From Bilophila wadsworthia ATCC 49260 (lineage in GTDB: Bacteria; Desulfobacterota; Desulfovibrionia; Desulfovibrionales; Desulfovibrionaceae), in assembly GCF_000701705.1 (NCBI RefSeq), contig NZ_JNJP01000097.1, positions 1 through 12,073 of the forward strand: 12,073 nt of DNA, read 5' to 3'. The notes under the pieces are model-generated. The model ran no database searches. It was given only the letters and a program-made list of their open reading frames with translations, and had not been told where the DNA came from. Positions 1 to 6,877 of the stretch are shown here, in pieces. The first letter of the stretch is position 1; every line of letters starts with the position of its first letter. The position numbers and the translations under genes are program-made.

Positions 1-69
1 AAGGAGGGAGGAGGTTTGGAGGAGGGAGGAAGGCCCTTTCTCCAGAAAGGGCCTTCCTCCCTCCTCCAA
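1..69 (+). repeat. Left-truncated intergenic repeat with perfect 26-bp inverted repeat
   Basis: Bases 16-41 are exactly complementary to bases 44-69, separated by only two bases, so RNA from here would form one very long hairpin (the innermost pairs must open to make a loop). A G-rich stretch containing GGTTTGG (13-19) precedes the stem, the same arrangement as in the repeats near 7772-7903 and 12004-12073; this looks like the tail of another copy cut by the window edge. It ends 36 bases before the asparaginase start codon. The run of T that an intrinsic terminator needs is not directly behind the stem (five T only at 81-85), so terminator function for the upstream gene is possible but not clear. 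Membership of the repeat family is inferred. Confidence 0.6.
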
Positions 70-105
70 GTATCCCTTCCTTTTTCGCCTTCCAAGAAGA
101 GCGAC

Positions 106-1086
106 ATGGATAATAAAAAAGTAATCGTACTGACGACGGGCGGAACCATCGCCATGAAGCTTGACCCGGCGCACGGCATCGTGCCCGCGGTGAGCGGCGA
201 GGATCTGGTGGCTTCCGTCCCGGGGCTGCGCGAGGCGTGCCCCATTGAGGTCATGGAATTTTCCAATATTCCAAGCCCGCACATGACGCCGAAACGGATG
301 TTCGAACTCGGCAACAAGGTGGAGGAACTGCTCCGCCATGAGGACATTCTGGGCGTCGTGATCACGCACGGCACGGATACGCTGGAGGAAACCGCGTATC
401 TGCTGGATCTCGTGCACAACAGCGAGAAGCCGGTCTGTCTGACCGGAGCCATGCGATCGGCGGCGGAGATCAGCCCGGACGGACCGGTGAACCTGTTGTG
501 CGCCGTGCGCACGGCGGCGAGTTCCGAAGCCCGGGGCAAGGGCGTGCTTGTAGTCATGAACGAGGAAATCCACGCCGCACGCGAGGTCGTGAAATCCCAC
601 TCCGCGAATACGGAAACTTTCGTTTCGCCGTTCTGGGGGCCGCTCGGCTATGTGGACCCCGACCGCGTGGTCTTCCGCCGCAATACGCTCGGCAGGCAAT
701 CCATCCGTCCGCCGGAGCTGGTGGAGGACGTACACTTGATCAAGTTGGCGAGCGGCTCGGATTCGCTGCTGATCGATTTTCTGGTGGAGCGGAACGTCAG
801 AGGGCTCGTGCTTGAGGCTTTCGGCCGGGGCAACGTGCCGCCCGCCGCATTGCCGGGCATCCGCCGTGCCGTGGAGAAAGGGATTCCGGTGGTCATCACC
901 ACCCGGACCATAGCCGGGCGCGTGCTCGACGTGTACGGCTACGAGGGCGGGGCCAAAACCGTGCTGGAGGCCGGAGGGATTCTCGGCGGCGAGACCAGCG
1001 GGCCCAAGGCCCGGCTCAAGCTTATGCTGGCCCTTGGCGTGGCGTCGGGCCGTGACGAGCTGGCGGTCTTTTTCGATACGCCGTGA
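106..1086 (+). CDS. L-asparaginase, cytoplasmic (asparaginase/glutaminase family)
   Basis: Hydrolyses L-asparagine to aspartate and ammonia. The 326-residue protein has the full set of family motifs: the N-terminal TTGGTIA loop with nucleophile Thr14, Ser53-Asn54 for substrate binding, the HGTDT motif with Thr90-Asp91, and Lys163 after the NEEIHAAR segment; these match the Thr/Thr-Asp-Lys catalytic set of bacterial asparaginases. Length is typical. There is no signal peptide, so it should act in the cytoplasm, unlike the secreted type II enzymes, although I cannot assign type I or II firmly from sequence alone. I chose ATG 106: the family motif begins ten residues later, and a weak AAGAAGAG ribosome site lies at 94-101. 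The earlier in-frame TTG at 16 would translate the hairpin into low-complexity residues. No promoter is evident between the hairpin and the gene. It is transcribed alone, followed by a terminator. Confidence 0.93.
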   Translation: MDNKKVIVLTTGGTIAMKLDPAHGIVPAVSGEDLVASVPGLREACPIEVMEFSNIPSPHMTPKRMFELGNKVEELLRHEDILGVVITHGTDTLEETAYLLDLVHNSEKPVCLTGAMRSAAEISPDGPVNLLCAVRTAASSEARGKGVLVVMNEEIHAAREVVKSHSANTETFVSPFWGPLGYVDPDRVVFRRNTLGRQSIRPPELVEDVHLIKLASGSDSLLIDFLVERNVRGLVLEAFGRGNVPPAALPGIRRAVEKGIPVVITTRTIAGRVLDVYGYEGGAKTVLEAGGILGGETSGPKARLKLMLALGVASGRDELAVFFDTP

Positions 1087-1118
1087 TCGATTTCATGAAA
1101 AAGACAAACAGGTAAGCT

Positions 1119-1154
1119 AAAGATGGCGCGGGCGATTCCGCGTCATCTTTTTTT
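1119..1154 (+). terminator. Intrinsic terminator after asparaginase gene
   Basis: Bases 1119-1131 pair with 1138-1150 (13 pairs including one G-U, GC-rich core CGCGG/CCGCG), six-base loop, and the stem runs into seven T at 1148-1154. It sits 33 bases after the asparaginase stop codon. This is a textbook rho-independent terminator and separates the asparaginase gene from the efflux genes. Confidence 0.9.
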
Positions 1155-1213
1155 GCGGTACGGATCGGGAAGAAAACAGGGCGCAACGGTCCGGAATCGC
1201 TGACCCGTGGGCC

Positions 1214-1272
1214 CCCGGGGTGGAAAAAAGCCCCGCATTTTTCCGGGACCCCCCGGGATTGTGGGCTTTTTC
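1214..1272 (+). terminator. Overlapping alternative hairpins upstream of efflux adaptor
   Basis: Two foldings compete for the same A-run. In one, AAAAAGCCC (1225-1233) pairs with GGGCTTTTT (1263-1271), giving a terminator-like stem ending in five T. In the other, CCCGGGG (1214-1220) pairs with 1251-1257 and GGAAAAA (1222-1228) pairs with TTTTTCC (1238-1244). The simplest reading is a second terminator for the upstream unit, which could also be read from the other strand. If a promoter lay upstream, the two folds could act as an attenuator in the adaptor's leader, but I see no evidence for that promoter. Confidence 0.5.
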
Positions 1273-1380
1273 ATTGTTGCGTCTCTTGCTACACTACCCC
1301 CGTCCCGACGAAAAATGGGACCCTGGAGAACCCCGTAACTTGCCGTGCCGTATATCGGCAGGATGCCGAGGAGCCTTTTT

Positions 1381-2517
1381 ATGAGCTACCCGAGAGCCCT
1401 GACGAGGGCCGTTCTGTGTATGTTGTTGTCTTTGATGCTGTTGGCCTGTGAGGAAGGGGGCAAGGGTGCCCCGGGTTCCTCCGGTCCGCGCGAAGTCGTG
1501 ATAATCAAACTGGAGCCCCGGCGGGAAGTCTACACGACGGCCCTTGCCGGGCGCATCGCGTCGTTTCAGGTGGCGGAAGTCAGGCCGCAGGTCGGCGGCA
1601 TCCTTCAGCAGCGTCTGTTTACCGAGGGCGCCGACGTGAAGGCGGGGCAGGCCCTGTATCAGATCGATCCCGCCACGTATGAGGCCGCCTTGGACAGCGC
1701 GCAGGCCGCGCTCATGAAGGCCGAAGCCAACGTCACCCCGGCGCGGCTGAAGGCGGAGCGTTTCCGTGAGCTGCTGGCGATCAAGGCGGTGAGCAAGCAG
1801 GAGTATGACGACGCGCAGGCCGCGTTCAAGCAGGCCGAGGCGGACGTGGCGGTGAACCGCGCCGCCGTGAAGACCGCCCGCATCAATCTGGAATACACCA
1901 AAGTCCGTTCCCCCATTTCAGGGCGCATCGGCAAGTCGGCGTTCACGCCCGGCGCGCTGGTGACCGCCAATCAGGCGCAGGCGCTGACCTCCGTGCGCCA
2001 GCTTGATCCGGTGTATGTGGATATCACCCAGTCCAGTCAGGATTTGCTGCGGCTGCGCGCTCAATTCACCAATGGGGAATTGCGTTCCGCCGCCGAGGAG
2101 GCGCCTGTCCGCCTGAAACTCGAAAACGGTGCCATGTATCCGCATGAGGGCCGCTTGCAGTTCACGGACGTCAGCGTGGACGAAAGCACCGGCATGGTGT
2201 CCCTGCGCGCCCTGTTCCCCAATCCCGAACATATTTTGTTGCCCGGCATGTACGTGCGCGCGGTCATCGCCGAGGGCGTGGACGAAAACGCCTTGCTGGT
2301 CCCGCAGCGGGCGCTGCGGCGCGATCCGAAGGGGCAGGCTTCCGTGCTCCTTGTGGACGGCGGCGGCAAGGTGGACGTCCGGCTTGTCGACGTGGGCCGT
2401 ACCGTAGGCGATTCGTGGCAGGTGCTTTCCGGCTTGAAGCCCGGAGACCGCGTCATTGTTGAAGGCGGGCAGAACGTCCGTCCCGGCATGAGCGTGAAGA
2501 TCAGGGGCGAAGGATAG
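1381..2517 (+). CDS. RND efflux periplasmic adaptor (AcrA/MexA-like lipoprotein)
   Basis: Membrane-fusion protein that links an inner-membrane RND pump to an outer-membrane channel. The 378-residue product starts with a lipoprotein signal: hydrophobic stretch 10-22 followed by the lipobox LLAC, with Cys23 as the lipidation site. Then come the first half of the lipoyl (barrel-sandwich) domain (about 62-97), an alanine/glutamine-rich alpha-hairpin (about 98-170), the second lipoyl half with the VRSPISGRIG stretch (about 175-205), a beta-barrel (about 206-290) and a membrane-proximal domain to the end. ATG 1381 is preferred over GTG 1345 and ATG 1363 because GAGGAG at 1368-1373 is seven bases upstream and this start gives a clean signal peptide. 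Its partner is the pump gene at 2844, in the same direction but 326 bases away. Substrate cannot be told from sequence. Confidence 0.93.
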   Translation: MSYPRALTRAVLCMLLSLMLLACEEGGKGAPGSSGPREVVIIKLEPRREVYTTALAGRIASFQVAEVRPQVGGILQQRLFTEGADVKAGQALYQIDPATYEAALDSAQAALMKAEANVTPARLKAERFRELLAIKAVSKQEYDDAQAAFKQAEADVAVNRAAVKTARINLEYTKVRSPISGRIGKSAFTPGALVTANQAQALTSVRQLDPVYVDITQSSQDLLRLRAQFTNGELRSAAEEAPVRLKLENGAMYPHEGRLQFTDVSVDESTGMVSLRALFPNPEHILLPGMYVRAVIAEGVDENALLVPQRALRRDPKGQASVLLVDGGGKVDVRLVDVGRTVGDSWQVLSGLKPGDRVIVEGGQNVRPGMSVKIRGEG

Positions 2518-2799
2518 CGGGGAAGTCGGAGGGGGCCGCGAAAGGGCTGGTTGTCCTATTCGTGGGCCTCTGGGGTTCTGGAGGGTCGGCTGTGACTTGA
2601 CTCCCGTTCCGCGTATCTTCCCGCCGCCAACGGTTTTTGAACAATCAATAACAGTCTGGTGATACGGGGAACCTCCCGTCGGCAGGCGTTTCCCGGTGAC
2701 TTCCCTTAACGGCCTTTTTTCGGCCAGCAGAGGATGAAAGCTTCCCTTGAGGAAAAGAGAAGGCCACCAGAGGGCTTTTGAGAGCGCCTATCCTCTTTT
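2518..2799. other. Long gap between adaptor and pump genes
   Basis: Adaptor and pump genes of this family are usually almost contiguous, so the gap is unusual. I see no conserved reading frame in it. Small hairpins are present, for example GGCC around a T-run at 2711-2725 and ACGGG/CCCGT near 2664-2677, but none has the form of a convincing terminator. A TTGAAC at 2637-2642 has no good -10 box at the right distance. Confidence 0.4.
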
Positions 2800-2829
2800 T
2801 TGAAAAAGTCCCGTATGTAACCATATAAC
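2800..2829 (+). promoter_or_regulatory. Candidate sigma-70-type promoter for RND pump gene
   Basis: TTGAAA at 2800-2805 and TATAAC at 2824-2829 each match five of six consensus bases and are 18 bases apart. Predicted transcription start is near 2836, which leaves a leader of only about 8 bases before ATG 2844. The only ribosome-site-like bases are AGAGAA at 2835-2840. Either the pump message is nearly leaderless or the main transcript comes from upstream. Confidence 0.45.
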
Positions 2830-2843
2830 TTCATAGAGAACTT

Positions 2844-5800
2844 ATGGCACGTTTTTTTATAGACCGCCCGGTGTTCGCGTGGGTTATCGCCATCCTGATC
2901 ATGATGGCGGGGGGGATTTCGATATTCCGCCTGCCCGTGGAGCAGTATCCGCGCATCGCGCCTCCGGTGGTCACCATCACGGCTAAATATTCCGGGGCCT
3001 CGGCTCAGACGCTTGAGGACACGGTCGCGCAGGTCATCGAACAAAAACTGAACGGCATCGACGGCCTGCTGTATATCAACTCCACCAGCGACGCCGCCGG
3101 GCAGGTCTCCATCCGGCTCACCTTCGATCCCGATACCAATCCCGACGTGGCGCAGATGCAGGTGCAGAACAAGCTCCAGCTCGCCACTTCGTCCCTGCCG
3201 GAAGAAGTGACGCGGCAGGGCATCACCGTAACCAAGGTGGCGGACAGCTTCCTTCAGATGTACGCGTTCGTGTCGTCCGACGATTCCATGAGCGCGGCGG
3301 ACCTGTGCGATTTTGTGGGCTCCACCATCCTTGACCCCCTGAGCCGTGTGGACGGCGTGGGCGAAGTGTCCCTGTTCGGCGCGCCCTATGCCATGCGAAT
3401 CTGGCTCAACCCCTCGAAGCTCCTCTCATACAGCCTGACGCCGTCCGACGTGATCAATGCGGTGAAGGCCCAGAACAAACAGGTTTCGCTCGGGGAAGTC
3501 GGCGGCAAGCCCATCCGGGACGGGCAGCAGATGAACGTCACCATCAAGGCGCAGAAACAGCTCACGTCCGTTCCGGAATTCGAGCGCATCCTGCTGCGCG
3601 TCAATCCCGATGGCTCCGCCGTACGCCTCCGTGACGTGGCCCGTGTGGAACTGGGGCAGGAAAGCTACACATCGTCGGCCCGCTACAACGGCAAGCCTGC
3701 GGCGGGCGTGGGCATCAAGCTGGCTTCGGACGCCAACGCTCTGAACACGTCAAATGCGGTGGCGGCCTTCATTGAGGACATGCGCCCCTATTTCCCGCAC
3801 GGCGTGGAAGTGGTGTCGCCCTACGATACCGTTCCGTTCATCAAGATTTCCATCATCGAGGTGGTCAAGACCCTGCTTGAGGCCATCGTGCTGGTGTTCG
3901 CGGTCATCTACCTGTTCCTCCAGAACTTCCGGGCCACAATCATCCCATCGTTGGCGGTTCCCGTGGTTCTGCTCGGTACGTTCGGCGTCATGGCGGCGTT
4001 CGGGTTCAGTATCAATACGCTGACGATGTTCGGCATGGTGCTGGCAATCGGCCTGCTTGTGGACGATGCCATCGTCGTGGTCGAAAACGTGGCCCGCGTC
4101 ATGGAAGAGGACGGGCTGCCTCCGCGCGAGGCCACCATCAAGACGATGGGCCAGATCACCGGCGCGCTCATCGGCGTGGCGGCGGTGCTGTCCGCCGTGT
4201 TCGTGCCGATGGCCTTTTTCGGCGGCACCGTCGGCGCCATCTACCGCCAGTTCTCGCTGACCATCGTGTCGGCCATGATCCTTTCCGTCGTCGTGGCGGT
4301 GGTGCTGACGCCCGTATTGTGCTCCACCTTTCTGAAGCCCGGCCACATGGCCTCGCAGCACGGCTTCTTCGGCTGGTTCAACCGGAGTTTCGACCGGGCG
4401 ACCACGGCCTACAGGGGGGCCGTCGGCAGGATCATCAAGGTCGGCGGCAGGATGATGGTCATATATTTGGCCATGCTCGTGTGCGCGGGCTGGATCTTGT
4501 GGCGTATGCCCACGTCGTTTCTGCCCAACGAGGATCAGGGCATCCTGACCGTGGAAATCCAGCTCGGCCCGGGATCGACGGAAACGGAAACCCTGAAGAT
4601 CGTGGAACAGGTGGAGCGCCATTTCCTTGAGAATGAAAAGGAAAACGTGCATGGCATGATGCTGACCCTTGGGCGCGCATCGGGCGGCAAGGGGCAAAGC
4701 ACCGCGCGCGGGAACATCCGCCTCCGCGACTGGAGCGAGCGCAAAGATCCTGAGCGGCGCGCGCAGGCCATCATCGACCGGGCGAATCAGGCTTTTTCCT
4801 CAATCATCAATGCCCGTGTATTCGTCTCCGCGCCCCCGGCGATCCGCTCGCTCGGCAACGCCACCGGCTTTGACTTCGAGTTGCAGGATCAGGCGGGGCT
4901 TGGGCATGAAGCCCTCATCGCGGCGCGGGATCAGCTGATGGAGCTGGCGCGGCGCAGCCCCCTGCTGCGGAACGTCCGAACTTTCGGGCAGGACGACAGC
5001 CCGCAGCTGGAAGTTGACATCGATCAGGAAAAGGCCGGGGCGTTCGGCTTGCCCCTCGACGCCATCAACACGGATCTTTCGGCGGCGTGGGGCGGGAAGT
5101 ACGTCAACGACTTCGTGGACCGCAGCCGCGTCAAAAAGGTGTATGTGCAGGCCGATGCGCCGTTCCGCATGAAGCCCGAAGATTTCAATCGGTGGTATTT
5201 CCGCAACGACAAGGGCGAGATGGTGCCGTTCACGTCCATCGGCGAGGCCCGCTGGACGTACGGCCCCATGCAGCTTGAACGCTACAACGGCGTGTCCGCC
5301 GTGCGGATACAGGGCCGCGCCGCCGCCGGGATGAGCTCGGGTACGGCCATGCTGGAGATGGAACGGCTGATGAAGGAGCTTCCCGAAGGCATCGGCTACC
5401 AGTGGACCGGGATGTCCTTTCAGGAGCGCCTTTCCGGTTCGCAGGCGCCGTTCCTCTATGCCTTGTCCATCTTGGTGGTGTTCCTCTGCCTCGCCGCGCT
5501 GTACGAGAGCTGGAGCATTCCGCTGTCGGTCGTTCTGGTCGTGCCCCTCGGCGTGCTCGGGGCTGTGGCGGCGACCGGCGCGCGCGGGCTGTCCAACGAT
5601 GTGTATTTCCAGATCGGCCTGCTGGCGACCATCGGGCTCGCGGCGAAGAACGCCATTCTGATCGTGGAGTTCGCGCGGGAGTTGTTCCAGCAGGGCGCGA
5701 GCCTTGCGGACGCCGCGATGGAAGCGGCCCGGTTGCGCTTGCGGCCCATCCTCATGACCTCTTTAGCTTTCCTCATCGGCGTATTGCCGCTGGCGATAAG

Positions 5801-5978
5801 TACCGGGGCGGGGTCGGGAAGCCAGAATGCCATCGGGACCGGCGTCATGGGCGGCACGTTCGCGGCAACGGCCCTTGGGATTTTCTTTGTCCCGGTCTTT
5901 TTCGTCTTGGTCTTCCGCCTGTTCAACCGGAAGGCCCGGGAAGGCCGGGGAACCGTCGTTCCGAAGGAAAAGCGTTAG
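2844..5978 (+). CDS. RND multidrug efflux pump, HAE1 family (AcrB-like)
   Basis: Proton-driven inner-membrane exporter of 1044 residues, normal length for the hydrophobe/amphiphile RND family. N-terminal FFIDRPVFAWVIA is the classic first membrane helix. The proton-relay residues are all present: Asp407-Asp408 in GLLVDDAIVVVEN (helix 4), Lys935 in GLAAKNAILIVEF (helix 10), and Arg965 and Thr972 in the RLRPILMTS segment (AcrB D407, D408, K940, R971, T978). Two large periplasmic loops (about 30-335 and 555-870) flank the central helices. Ungapped alignment by eye to the AcrB switch-loop region shows that F610, F615, F617 and F628 are replaced by Met606, Arg611, Ser613 and Asn624, while Phe136 and Phe178 are kept, so the substrate range probably differs from AcrB. 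Its adaptor is encoded upstream; no outer-membrane factor gene is in the window. Confidence 0.96.
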   Translation: MARFFIDRPVFAWVIAILIMMAGGISIFRLPVEQYPRIAPPVVTITAKYSGASAQTLEDTVAQVIEQKLNGIDGLLYINSTSDAAGQVSIRLTFDPDTNPDVAQMQVQNKLQLATSSLPEEVTRQGITVTKVADSFLQMYAFVSSDDSMSAADLCDFVGSTILDPLSRVDGVGEVSLFGAPYAMRIWLNPSKLLSYSLTPSDVINAVKAQNKQVSLGEVGGKPIRDGQQMNVTIKAQKQLTSVPEFERILLRVNPDGSAVRLRDVARVELGQESYTSSARYNGKPAAGVGIKLASDANALNTSNAVAAFIEDMRPYFPHGVEVVSPYDTVPFIKISIIEVVKTLLEAIVLVFAVIYLFLQNFRATIIPSLAVPVVLLGTFGVMAAFGFSINTLTMFGMVLAIGLLVDDAIVVVENVARVMEEDGLPPREATIKTMGQITGALIGVAAVLSAVFVPMAFFGGTVGAIYRQFSLTIVSAMILSVVVAVVLTPVLCSTFLKPGHMASQHGFFGWFNRSFDRATTAYRGAVGRIIKVGGRMMVIYLAMLVCAGWILWRMPTSFLPNEDQGILTVEIQLGPGSTETETLKIVEQVERHFLENEKENVHGMMLTLGRASGGKGQSTARGNIRLRDWSERKDPERRAQAIIDRANQAFSSIINARVFVSAPPAIRSLGNATGFDFELQDQAGLGHEALIAARDQLMELARRSPLLRNVRTFGQDDSPQLEVDIDQEKAGAFGLPLDAINTDLSAAWGGKYVNDFVDRSRVKKVYVQADAPFRMKPEDFNRWYFRNDKGEMVPFTSIGEARWTYGPMQLERYNGVSAVRIQGRAAAGMSSGTAMLEMERLMKELPEGIGYQWTGMSFQERLSGSQAPFLYALSILVVFLCLAALYESWSIPLSVVLVVPLGVLGAVAATGARGLSNDVYFQIGLLATIGLAAKNAILIVEFARELFQQGASLADAAMEAARLRLRPILMTSLAFLIGVLPLAISTGAGSGSQNAIGTGVMGGTFAATALGIFFVPVFFVLVFRLFNRKAREGRGTVVPKEKR

Positions 5979-5992
5979 AAAATCCGTCCGGC

Positions 5993-6020
5993 TTGACTTT
6001 GGCGCAACAGGAGGTAGTGT
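5993..6020 (+). promoter_or_regulatory. Candidate promoter for universal stress protein gene
   Basis: TTGACT (5993-5998, five of six consensus) is followed after 16 bases by TAGTGT (6015-6020, three of six). The -10 is weak, but the position 46 bases before the start codon and the absence of any other match in this 87-base gap make it the best candidate. It would start transcription at about 6026-6028, inside the inverted repeat at 6024-6040. Confidence 0.4.
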
Positions 6021-6023
6021 AAA

Positions 6024-6040
6024 GACAATCCTGTATTGTC
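6024..6040. promoter_or_regulatory. Inverted repeat GACAAT-N5-ATTGTC, possible operator
   Basis: A perfect 6-5-6 palindrome lies at the predicted transcription start of the stress-protein gene, where a bound dimeric regulator would block the promoter. I do not recognise it as a site of a named regulator: it differs from the FNR, Rex and HcpR patterns I know. It may be chance. Confidence 0.3.
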
Positions 6041-6065
6041 CAACTCGTTACGCTGGAGGCGTCTC

Positions 6066-6515
6066 ATGGAACTGAAGAAGATCCTTTGCGCAGTCGACCT
6101 GAAGGACAGCGTCAACCCTGCCGTGGAATATGCGAAGATGCTCTCGGAACTTTCGGGGGCTTCGATCTCGGCTATTTATGTCGTCTCGTCGCGTTCGGCT
6201 TATGAGAACCTGCAAGTCCCCGTGGAGGACATCGCCAAGGGGATGCGAAGCATCTGGTCCCGTGCCCGGGGGGATATGGATGCTTTCGTGGAGAAGCAGT
6301 TCCCCGGCATGGACGTCAACGGGCTCATCTATGAAGGGCGCCCCGCCGAGAAGATTGTGGAGATCGCCAAGGAACTCGGCGTCGACATGATCGTCATGGG
6401 AACCCACGCCCGCGAAGGGTTGGATCGGCTGTTCTTCGGCTCCGTGGCCAATGAGGTGGTGAAGTCCGCCAAGTGCCCCGTGATGACCATCCGGCCCTCC
6501 AAGAAGCCCGAGTAG
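6066..6515 (+). CDS. Universal stress protein, UspA family
   Basis: Small cytoplasmic single-domain stress protein of 149 residues, the usual size for one Usp domain. The N-terminal strand KKILCAVD carries the conserved Asp11, and the C-terminal nucleotide-binding signature is GTHAREG...FGS at residues 112-126. In ATP-binding members this pattern is G-x2-G-x9-G-S/T; here the second glycine is Ala115, a mild change that leaves ATP binding likely but not certain. ATG 6066 is preceded by GGAGG at 6055-6059 with six bases of spacing; an upstream start at 6036 lacks this and adds residues before the normal family N-terminus. The gene appears to be its own unit, with a candidate promoter and operator upstream and a strong terminator downstream. 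Exact cellular role cannot be deduced. Confidence 0.93.
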   Translation: MELKKILCAVDLKDSVNPAVEYAKMLSELSGASISAIYVVSSRSAYENLQVPVEDIAKGMRSIWSRARGDMDAFVEKQFPGMDVNGLIYEGRPAEKIVEIAKELGVDMIVMGTHAREGLDRLFFGSVANEVVKSAKCPVMTIRPSKKPE

Positions 6516-6538
6516 GCACTTCAAAAGGCATTGTCATC

Positions 6539-6569
6539 AAGAGAGGATCTGGGAAGGTCCTCTCTTTTT
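6539..6569 (+). terminator. Intrinsic terminator after universal stress protein gene
   Basis: AAGAGAGGA (6539-6547) pairs with TCCTCTCTT (6558-6566); three more pairs (one G-U) close onto a GGGA tetraloop at 6551-6554. T-run 6565-6569 follows. It begins 23 bases after the stop codon. Confidence 0.9.
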
Positions 6570-6734
6570 CTTTCCGGCGGGTACGAGGGCATGGAACGGG
6601 GCAGCGAAGGCGGCGGGAGCGCCTGCATGGGCATGAAGCCGTTTCCGTGAGCGGATTGGGTGCTATGGCTTTGCGTATGGTGCGCATGTGTCTTGGAGAC
6701 GATGTTTCCGAGCCCAGATTGGCTCATGGATTCT
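6570..6734. other. Intergenic DNA upstream of nickel/cobalt cluster, distal part
   Basis: GC-rich sequence between the stress-protein terminator and the AT-rich control region of nikK. I see no supported gene, RNA structure or repeat in it. Confidence 0.4.
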
Positions 6735-6823
6735 TATACAATTCAAAGTGAAACAAATATAGGACGAAAATCATCGATTCTCTGTTGTTACTTTTCTTTG
6801 TATTGTGTTACTCATGGTTTTAC
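6735..6823 (+). promoter_or_regulatory. AT-rich control region with GTTAC direct repeats upstream of nikK
   Basis: This stretch is far more AT-rich than its surroundings. It holds -10-like words (TATACA 6735-6740, TACAAT 6737-6742, TATAGG 6758-6763), none with a good -35 at normal distance. It also has three direct repeats: TTGTTAC 6785-6791, GTGTTAC 6805-6811 and GTTTTAC 6817-6823. The first two are separated by 13 bases. GTGTTAC is, as I recall, the half-site proposed for the nickel regulator NikR in delta-proteobacteria, but there the second half is inverted, whereas here it is direct. Regulation of the cluster by nickel is therefore only a suggestion. Confidence 0.35.
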
Positions 6824-6877
6824 GGCGTGAGGCGTGCCCTTTTGGCTGCCGTCGGCCCGACACAAGGAGATTCGGTT

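Noticed and set aside
16..105. N-terminal extension of the asparaginase from a TTG start
   Set aside because: It would translate a perfect hairpin into low-complexity residues. The family motif begins right after ATG 106.
2736..2810. Additional copy of the intergenic repeat on the minus strand
   Set aside because: Only short purine-rich similarity; the head motifs GAACAGGGATTC and GGTTTGGG are missing and the arms pair poorly.
3750..4697. Minus-strand open frame of 315 codons inside the RND pump gene
   Set aside because: It is rich in His/Asp/Arg/Gln, has no domain, and is the mirror of the conserved pump sequence.
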